Origin: Saprospiraceae bacterium
Lineage (GTDB): Bacteria; Bacteroidota; Bacteroidia; Chitinophagales; Saprospiraceae
Length of the DNA: 10,985 nt
Assembly: GCA_020850025.1 (NCBI GenBank)
Contig: JADZFI010000439.1
Coordinates: 1 to 10,985 of the forward strand
Direction: 5' to 3'
Position numbers and translations under genes: made by a program. Positions 5,987 through 10,985 of this stretch are shown here, piece by piece. A model generated the notes under the pieces. It searched no databases and was not told the origin of the DNA. It saw only the letters and a list, made by a program, of their open reading frames with translations. Numbering within the stretch: the stretch's first letter is position 1; every line of letters begins with the position of its first letter.

Positions 5987-6002
5987 TCCCGAGTACTCGG
6001 GA
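5987..6002. repeat. Perfect 16-bp palindrome upstream of the amidohydrolase
   Basis: TCCCGAGTACTCGGGA is a perfect 16-bp palindrome without a spacer, ending 20 bp before the ATG. It is followed by degenerate heptamers (TGGACAT, TAGACAT, TGAACC; 6003-6020). It could be an operator or a relic of a repeat element; there is no evidence to choose. Confidence 0.6.
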
Positions 6003-6022
6003 TGGACATTAGACATTGAACC

Positions 6023-7729
6023 ATGACTCGACTTCTCCTCTTTATCACCATACTCCTCGGCGCCTGTCGCCCTGCCGGAAAAAATCCGGAGGCGGCCGCC
6101 CCAACGTTGATTCTTTACAACGGGAATTTCTTCACGGCCGATTCCAGTCAAACCAAGGTAACGGCGCTGGCCATCGCCGGCGATCGCATCCTGGCCCTGG
6201 GCGCTGATGACGCCATGAAAAAGCTGGCAGGAGAAGGCACGCAACTCGTTGACCTTCAGGGCGCTTTTGCCATGCCGGGCTTTATTGAAGGCCACGGGCA
6301 TTTCAATGGTCTGGGCCGAAGCCTGCAAAACCTCAACCTCATCCAAACCCGAAGCTGGGCTGAAGTTACCGGCCTGGTGGCCGAAAAAGTCAAAAACACC
6401 CAGCCCGGCGAATGGATAGAGGGCCGAGGCTGGCACCAGGAAAAATGGACCGAATCGGCCGGGGCCACCGTAAACGGGTATCCCTATCACCACCAACTGA
6501 GCGCTGTTTCGCCCAACAACCCCGTCGTGCTCTACCATGCCAGCGGTCATGGCCTGATGGCCAACGCCAAAGCCATGGAACTGGCGGGCATTTCCCGCGA
6601 AACCGCCGATCTTCCGGGTGGCCGCATTGTGCGCGACGCCAAGGGCAATCTCACCGGTGTGTTTGAGGAAAATGCCATGTTGCTCATAGAAAAACCCTTC
6701 ACAGAGTGGCAAAACAAACGCTCCGAAGCCGAAAAAGTAGCGGCCTTTGAAAAAACCACCCTCCTGGCCGCGCAGGAATGTCTGGCCAACGGCATCACCT
6801 CTTTCCAGGACGCCGGAGCCAGCTTCTGGGAGCTGGACCAGTACCGCCGTATGGCAGAAGCCGGACAACTACCGGTCAGGCTCTGGGCCATGGCCAGTCA
6901 GCCGCAGGCGCACGATATCCCTCAGCTGGCCAATTACCCGAAAATTGGGCTGGGCAACGGGCACTTTACCTGCCGCTCCGTAAAATGCTACTTCGATGGC
7001 GCACTGGGCTCCTATGGCGCCTGGCTGCTGGCGCCCTACAACGATAAACCCGGATTTACCGGGCAAAACACCACTCCGCTGGATACCATCGTGCAAATGG
7101 CCAGGGCTTGTAAAGACTACGGCCTTCAGCTCTGCGTACATGCCATCGGCGATCGGGCCAATCGGGAAGTTTTGAACGTGGCAGAATCCGTACAAAACGG
7201 CGCTTCCAACCTCCGCTGGCGCATTGAACATGCCCAACATATTGATCCGCAAGACATTCCCAGGTTTGCTCAACTGGGCGTGGTGGCGTCCATGCAGGCC
7301 ATTCACTGCACCAGCGATGCCCCCTTTGTGGTCAAACGACTCGGCGAGGAGCGCGCACGCACGGGCGCATACGCCTGGAGAAGCTTGCTCGACAGCGGCG
7401 CGCATCTCACCAACGGCACCGATGCTCCGGTGGAAGATGTTGACCCGCTACCCTGCCTCTACGCCACCGTTACCCGAAAACGGGCCGATACCGGGTTGGA
7501 ATTTTTCCCGGAACAGAAAATGACGCGCGAGGAAGCCCTGTTGTCCTACTCCCTTTGGAACGCCTGGGCTGCCTTTGAAGAAAAAGAAAAAGGCAGCTTA
7601 AGCCCCGGGAAATTTGCCGACATAGTGGTGCTTTCCAAAGACCTGCTTCGCTGCGCCCCGGAGGAGATCCTTCAAACCGAGGTGCTTAAAACCATCGTGG
7701 GCGGTAAACTAAAGTTTGAAAAGAAGTAG
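6023..7729 (+). CDS. YtcJ-like amidohydrolase (amidohydrolase_3) lipoprotein
   Basis: A 568-residue metal-dependent hydrolase of the amidohydrolase_3 (YtcJ-like) group. The N-terminus MTRLLLFITILLGAC is a lipoprotein signal with lipobox LGAC (Cys15), so the enzyme should be exported and anchored in the envelope. The TIM-barrel metal ligands are visible: His91 and His93 in EGHGHFNG, His373 in CVHAIGDRAN, His403 (with His406) in RIEHAQHI, and Asp467 in GTDAPVEDVDP. The family stretch SVKCYFDGALGSYGAWL is present before them. The C-terminus (SLSPGKFADIVVLSKDLL) returns to the small beta domain built partly from the N-terminal LILYNGNFFTAD segment. The substrate is unknown; relatives hydrolyse N-acyl or cyclic amide bonds. 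The ATG directly begins the signal peptide and is preceded by degenerate heptamers. The last codon region is modified by an inserted palindrome: the stop TAG overlaps its flanking direct repeat. It is probably a single-gene unit. Confidence 0.93.
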   Translation: MTRLLLFITILLGACRPAGKNPEAAAPTLILYNGNFFTADSSQTKVTALAIAGDRILALGADDAMKKLAGEGTQLVDLQGAFAMPGFIEGHGHFNGLGRSLQNLNLIQTRSWAEVTGLVAEKVKNTQPGEWIEGRGWHQEKWTESAGATVNGYPYHHQLSAVSPNNPVVLYHASGHGLMANAKAMELAGISRETADLPGGRIVRDAKGNLTGVFEENAMLLIEKPFTEWQNKRSEAEKVAAFEKTTLLAAQECLANGITSFQDAGASFWELDQYRRMAEAGQLPVRLWAMASQPQAHDIPQLANYPKIGLGNGHFTCRSVKCYFDGALGSYGAWLLAPYNDKPGFTGQNTTPLDTIVQMARACKDYGLQLCVHAIGDRANREVLNVAESVQNGASNLRWRIEHAQHIDPQDIPRFAQLGVVASMQAIHCTSDAPFVVKRLGEERARTGAYAWRSLLDSGAHLTNGTDAPVEDVDPLPCLYATVTRKRADTGLEFFPEQKMTREEALLSYSLWNAWAAFEEKEKGSLSPGKFADIVVLSKDLLRCAPEEILQTEVLKTIVGGKLKFEKK

Positions 7730-7831
7730 GTGATTCTAACACTCCCGAACATTTTGGTTTCAGACCTGTAAGGTTTCCAAAAACCTTGCAGGTCTGAAAC
7801 CAAAATGTCCAATTGTGCAGGTGATTCTAAC
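7728..7831. mobile_element. Palindromic insertion element with 13-bp flanking direct repeats
   Basis: A hairpin with 28-bp arms (7749-7776 and 7781-7808, 27 of 28 paired and one G-T wobble) and a CCAA loop contains the CAGACCTG...AAACCTTGCAGGTCTG core of palindromes that I recall as widespread in Bacteroidota genomes. A perfect 13-bp direct repeat AGGTGATTCTAAC lies on both sides (7728-7740 and 7819-7831), as expected from a target-site duplication around a 78-bp insert. The left copy overlaps the amidohydrolase stop codon, so the insertion left the reading frame intact. It encodes nothing and would need a helper transposase elsewhere. It could also act as a terminator-like structure. Confidence 0.7.
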
Positions 7832-8073
7832 CGGCATTTTCAGCCCCTCACCTGATTTAACAGCATTTTCATCGAAATCAGATATTAAAAGCAGTGACTG
7901 TAGCGTTTTACACGCGTTTGACTTAAAAATATGGTCAAATTTGTCAGACGGGGGTCAAATGGCACAGGCTTTGCCGCCTAAAACCTCCGGCCGGACTACC
8001 TGAGAAAACGGACTTTCATGACAAGCCGGTTACAGTTTCAGGTTGTCTGTTGTGGATCAAAACAGTTACTACT
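7730..8073. other. Spacer between amidohydrolase and OmpA-like gene
   Basis: A 344-bp stretch without genes. Its first 100 bp are the palindromic insertion. The rest is fairly AT-rich to about 7950 and then GC-richer, with a 10-bp palindrome TCCGGCCGGA (7986-7995). I find no TAnnTTTG box close to the OmpA-like gene, so its promoter is not identified. Confidence 0.5.
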
Positions 8074-9210
8074 ATGTTTTTGGAAAGAAATGTGTTGCGG
8101 TTTGTCTTTTTGTTCGCCTTGCCTTTGTCGGCATTCGGACAGGGAACCGTAATTACCTTGATTAATCCATCCTTCGAAGGCTCTCCGGGCGCCGGCATTG
8201 AAATTCCGGGATGGTACAATTGCGGCCCTGCCAATGAAACGCCGCCGGATCTGCAACCTGGATTCTTCCGGGTGGCCACCGCTCCGCGTCACGGAAATAC
8301 CTACCTCGGCCTGGTGGTTCGGCAAACCGGCACCTGGGAAAGCGTAGGGCAGCGTCTTTCGCAGCCCCTGGAAGCCAACACCTGCTATGAATTCAGCCTC
8401 GACCTGCGCCGCGACACCTCCTATGTGAGTCAACTGGCCGGCGGCAGTGTGCCTATGAAATTTACCACCCCCGCCCGCATCATCATCTGGGGCGGAACTG
8501 GATACTGCGATAAAGGCGAAGTGCTGTACCAGTCTTCCGTCATCATTCACCCGCGCTGGCTTACCTACAACTGCAGGTTGAGCCCCAAGAACGGCAACTG
8601 GACGCACATCATCATAGAAGCTTATTACGGCAGCCAGGATCCATTCAACCCGGCCCTTCCCCTGCACTCCAACGGTAATGTGCTTATTGATAACTGCACC
8701 CCTATCAAATCGGTGGTTTGCGGACCGGATAAAATGCCGGCGGCCAAGAAAAAGCCCGAAATAAGCAAAAAAGGCCCGGAAAAACCGGCTGCAAAACCAC
8801 AAACAACCGTTGCCCAGGCTTCCACCCCTGCCGTAAAAAACAAACCACCCAAACGCGGACGCTCCTACCGCCTCGATGTGTATTTCAAAGCCAACGAATA
8901 CACCTTTGATGTAAGCACCAGCGAAAAAGGGCTGGAAGATTTGTACAACATGCTGAAAAACAACTCGGAAATCAGCGTGGAAATAGGCGGGCATACCAAC
9001 AACCTCCTGCACCCATATGCCGATAAGGCCATGGATCTGTCTACCAAACGGGCTAAATCCGTAGCCGACTGGTTGATTTCCAAAGGTGTTTCTCCTGACC
9101 GGGTGCAATACAAAGGATATGGCTGGACCAAGCCTGTAGAACCCAATACCACGCCGGAAGGTCGGAAACGGAACCAGCGGGTAGAGGTGACGATCCTGAG
9201 CTACGAATAG
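8074..9210 (+). CDS. OmpA-family envelope protein with N-terminal sandwich-like domain
   Basis: A 378-residue secreted protein. Residues 1-22 (MFLERNVLRFVFLFALPLSAFG) form a signal peptide, and the mature protein would begin QGTVITLINPSFEG. Residues about 25-220 look like the INPSFEG...PGWYNC beta-sandwich (carbohydrate-binding-module-like) domain common in Bacteroidota surface proteins, with four cysteines that could form disulphides. Residues about 223-264 are a Lys/Pro/Ala-rich linker suited to spanning the periplasm. Residues about 265-378 are an OmpA C-terminal peptidoglycan-binding domain: GGHTNN, DLSTKRAKSVADWLISKGV, VQYKGYGWTKPVEPN, GRKRNQRVEVTI. The conserved Arg of the peptidoglycan site is kept (Arg326), while the Asp of the usual HTD motif is Asn309. 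ATG 8074 is preferred to TTG 8050 because it directly begins the signal peptide. It probably tethers the outer membrane or a surface ligand to the wall. It is convergent with the GH3 gene. Confidence 0.9.
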   Translation: MFLERNVLRFVFLFALPLSAFGQGTVITLINPSFEGSPGAGIEIPGWYNCGPANETPPDLQPGFFRVATAPRHGNTYLGLVVRQTGTWESVGQRLSQPLEANTCYEFSLDLRRDTSYVSQLAGGSVPMKFTTPARIIIWGGTGYCDKGEVLYQSSVIIHPRWLTYNCRLSPKNGNWTHIIIEAYYGSQDPFNPALPLHSNGNVLIDNCTPIKSVVCGPDKMPAAKKKPEISKKGPEKPAAKPQTTVAQASTPAVKNKPPKRGRSYRLDVYFKANEYTFDVSTSEKGLEDLYNMLKNNSEISVEIGGHTNNLLHPYADKAMDLSTKRAKSVADWLISKGVSPDRVQYKGYGWTKPVEPNTTPEGRKRNQRVEVTILSYE

Positions 9211-9216
9211 AGGGTA

Positions 9217-9332
9217 TCTCATAAGTCGCAGTTTTAGTTTTACCGCAGAGGCGGGGAGACGCAGAGGTTTTAATAATCAATGCTATACGCCTCAGCGTCT
9301 CTCCGCCTCTGCGGTAAAATTTACTTATGAGA
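9217..9332. repeat. 116-bp inverted repeat between convergent genes
   Basis: Outer arms TCTCATAAGT (9217-9226) and ACTTATGAGA (9323-9332) are perfect complements. Inner arms 9238-9267 and 9290-9319 are complementary at 28 of 30 positions and carry the TTTTACCGCAGAGGC motif. The loop is 22 bp. It starts 6 bp after the OmpA-like stop and ends 15 bp before the GH3 stop on the other strand, so it fills the convergent spacer. ACCGCAGAGGCGCAGAG-like palindromes are familiar dispersed repeats in many genomes. It may serve as a bidirectional terminator or transcript-end stabiliser, or be a non-autonomous element. Confidence 0.8.
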
Positions 9333-9347
9333 CAGCCTCCCAATCAC

Positions 9348-10850
9348 TCATACATTCCCCCATCCCTGGAACCAATCGGCAATTTTCCGGTCGTTGGCCA
9401 GGCGCGGCACTTTGTTTTGTCCGCCTAATTTGCCCTGGCTTTTCATGTACTCCCGGAAAGCATCTCGTTTCAAGGGACGGATCACCAAAGGGCGCAGGAT
9501 ATTGCCCGTGATCAGATCGTCGTAGTAGATATTCTGCCCGCGCATGGCGGCATCTACCTTTAGCGCAAAGGCTTCGAGATCAGCCGGCTGGTTGTCGAAT
9601 TCAATGAACCACTCGTGGTAAGGCAGTCCACCCTCAGGAGGAGTAACCTGTGGCGCCACAGTAAATTCCACGATGCGCACGCCCTCGGCGTTGGCAACCG
9701 GCAGCAAACTTTCTTCCACTTCCTTCCCGATCACGTGTTCTCCAAAGGCGGAGATATAGTGCTTCACACGGCCGCTCACCACGAGTCGGTACGGATTTTT
9801 GCTGACAAACTGTACCGTATCGCCAATGCTGTAGCCCCAGAGGCCAGCGTTGGTGTGCATGATCAGGGCGTAATTCACGCCGAGTTCAACCTCATTCAGC
9901 CACAATCGGGTTGGATTCTCCTTAAATGCCTCATCTGCGGGTACGAATTCAAAAAACATCCCGGCATCGGCATTTAACAGCAGGCCCTTGCTCGGGAACT
10001 CATCCTGAAAAGCAATAAAGCCTTCGGAGGCCGGGTAGGTTTCCACGGTGTCCATGTGGCCGCCCACCAGTTCCTCCAGTTTGGCGCGGTAGGGCTCGAA
10101 ATTTACCCCGCCCCACACGAATACCGAATAGTTGGGGAACAGTTCCCGCACTGTGCGCTTGCCGGTGCGCGCGAGCAAACGTTCGTAATACATCTGTACC
10201 CAGGGCGGAATGCCGGAAATGAGGCGCATATCCGCATTAAGGGTTTCATCCACGATGCGTTCCAGCTTTTCCTCCCAGTCGTCAATGCAATTTGTATCCC
10301 AGGAAGGCATCTGATTGGTGCGCAGCCAGGCGGGCACAAGGTGATTGGAAATGCCGCTCAAACGACCCGTGGGAATACCATTTACCATATCCAGCTCAGG
10401 GCTTCCCGACAGGAAGATCATTTTCCCATCCAGCCAGTCGCCCTTGCCGGTTTTGGCGAAATAATTGAACAGCGCATTGCGGGCTGTACCAAAATGCAAG
10501 GGCGTACTTTCCTTGCTCATCGGGATGTATTTCACGCCTGAGGTGGTGCCGCTGGTTTTGGCGAAATACGCCGGCCGACCCGGCCACAGCACATCCGGTT
10601 CGCCGTTTTTTACCCGGTCAATGTAGGGCTTCAGGTCCTCGTAATCGCGGATGGGAACAGCCTTTTTGAAGTCATCATACGTCTTAATCGCAGAAAAACC
10701 GTGATCCCGGCCAAAAGCTGTTTGTGCCGCCTGAGCCACAATCCGGTGCATGGTTTTTTCCTGGCATGCCACGGCATTTGCCGACCAGCGCCTGATGCTT
10801 CGGGCAATGTATTTGGCTGCCGGACGGACGATAAACGAGCGAAATCCCAT
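9348..10850 (-). CDS. GH3-family acyl-adenylate-forming protein (GH3 auxin-responsive promoter family)
   Basis: A 500-residue protein of the GH3 branch of the ANL adenylating superfamily. In plants GH3 enzymes activate a carboxylic acid with ATP and conjugate it to an amino acid; bacterial homologues are common in Bacteroidota and their substrates are unknown. The three nucleotide-binding motifs are intact: TSGTTSG (residues 99-105), YPASEGF (272-278, the equivalent of YxxTE, with Glu276) and VVSGRVKHYISAFGEH (357-372). Other family stretches are FAKTSGTTSGVKYIPMS, SGIPPWVQMYYERL and the C-terminal NKVPRLANDRKIADWF. There is no signal peptide, so it should act in the cytoplasm. The length is that of full-sized bacterial members. 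The ATG at 10850 fits the family N-terminus (MGFRSFIVRPAAKYIAR) and lies about 20 nt below a -7 promoter box. It is a single gene, convergent with the OmpA-like gene, and the neighbours give no hint of the acid or amine used. Confidence 0.93.
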   Translation of the reverse strand: MGFRSFIVRPAAKYIARSIRRWSANAVACQEKTMHRIVAQAAQTAFGRDHGFSAIKTYDDFKKAVPIRDYEDLKPYIDRVKNGEPDVLWPGRPAYFAKTSGTTSGVKYIPMSKESTPLHFGTARNALFNYFAKTGKGDWLDGKMIFLSGSPELDMVNGIPTGRLSGISNHLVPAWLRTNQMPSWDTNCIDDWEEKLERIVDETLNADMRLISGIPPWVQMYYERLLARTGKRTVRELFPNYSVFVWGGVNFEPYRAKLEELVGGHMDTVETYPASEGFIAFQDEFPSKGLLLNADAGMFFEFVPADEAFKENPTRLWLNEVELGVNYALIMHTNAGLWGYSIGDTVQFVSKNPYRLVVSGRVKHYISAFGEHVIGKEVEESLLPVANAEGVRIVEFTVAPQVTPPEGGLPYHEWFIEFDNQPADLEAFALKVDAAMRGQNIYYDDLITGNILRPLVIRPLKRDAFREYMKSQGKLGGQNKVPRLANDRKIADWFQGWGNV

Positions 10851-10869
10851 AGTTGAAACAGTTGATGAG

Positions 10870-10877
10870 CAAAGGTA
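10870..10877 (-). promoter_or_regulatory. Candidate -7 promoter element of the GH3-family gene
   Basis: On the minus strand TACCTTTG fits TAnnTTTG and lies 19 bp before the ATG. Upstream at the -33 distance is only a T run, with no clean TTTG. The remaining bases to the right edge of the window (10878-10985) show no gene. Confidence 0.5.
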
Positions 10878-10985
10878 ACAGCCTGGATAAAAAATTGAGG
10901 GTTTAGTTGTGTAAACGTGTAACCTTGGGCGTCCTGTCTTTTAGTGGTGGGTTTCCCGCGGATTATTTAGCCCAGATTTTAAACA

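Larger units (their letters stand above)
5504..6022. other. Gene-free 519-bp spacer with repeats and the amidohydrolase promoter
   Basis: No credible coding region; the small open frames have no start context and no similarity that I recognise. From left to right it holds the right direct repeat (5508-5571), a hairpin (5637-5656), the inverted repeat copy (5728-5791), a heptamer array (5874-5910), a -7 promoter box (5928-5935) and a 16-bp palindrome (5987-6002). CCCCACTTGG occurs twice (5868-5877 and 5977-5986). Confidence 0.65.

Noticed and set aside
5966..6868. A 300-codon open frame on the minus strand over the start of the amidohydrolase
   Set aside because: The sense frame has a lipoprotein signal and all metal ligands. 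The antisense frame shows no domain and crosses the promoter and palindrome.
6869..7405. A 178-codon open frame on the minus strand inside the amidohydrolase
   Set aside because: Shadow of the real gene; no motif or start context.
8038..9222. A 394-codon open frame on the minus strand over the OmpA-like gene
   Set aside because: It mirrors the OmpA-like gene, whose signal peptide and OmpA motifs are clear. The antisense product is low in recognisable motifs and rich in Phe/Gly/Arg, as expected for a shadow of GC-rich coding DNA.
10056..10541. A 161-codon open frame on the plus strand inside the GH3 gene
   Set aside because: Shadow frame; the GH3 motifs on the minus strand account for the conservation.

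Overview
The window looks like a chromosomal segment of a Bacteroidota bacterium, most likely of the Saprospiria/Lewinella type. The evidence is threefold. Several genes have the Bacteroidota -7 promoter motif TAnnTTTG instead of a sigma-70 box, and there are no clear Shine-Dalgarno sites. The protein set is typical of the phylum: a GH3-like adenylating enzyme, an OmpA-family protein with an N-terminal sandwich-type domain, a YtcJ-like lipoprotein amidohydrolase and an AAA_14/DUF4143 ATPase. The intergenic DNA is rich in heptamer tracts and long palindromes. The placement is inference; no rRNA or other phylogenetic marker is present.

Layout. Positions 2-1126 hold the 3' part of an ATP-grasp enzyme gene that runs in from the left. 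A heptamer-repeat spacer follows. Next is a two-gene unit on the + strand: a flavin reductase-like protein (1315-2187) and a small unrecognised protein (2190-2618) only 2 bp behind it. From 2648 to about 5800 the DNA looks accessory. It holds two AT-rich orphan lipoprotein genes, one on each strand (2648-3256 minus, 3469-3921 plus), and then one ATPase gene (4334-5503) bounded by a 65-bp direct repeat and by an inverted pair of another repeat about 80% identical. From about 5870 the window returns to GC-rich, ordinary-looking genes: amidohydrolase (6023-7729, +), OmpA-like protein (8074-9210, +) and, convergent with it, a GH3-family protein (9348-10850, -).

The genes do not form one pathway. 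The only convincing co-transcribed pair is 1315-2187 with 2190-2618. The other genes appear to be single transcription units, several with their own recognisable promoter. I do not see a new multi-gene defence or biosynthetic system.

The most unusual content is non-coding. (i) A 28-bp-arm palindrome is flanked by a perfect 13-bp direct repeat and sits exactly at the amidohydrolase stop codon, which suggests a small inserted element with target duplication. (ii) TTGGACA-type heptamer tracts lie directly before the start codons of two unrelated genes. (iii) Repeats bracket the ATPase cassette. (iv) A twin-hairpin element lies in a divergent promoter region. (v) A 116-bp inverted repeat lies between convergent genes.
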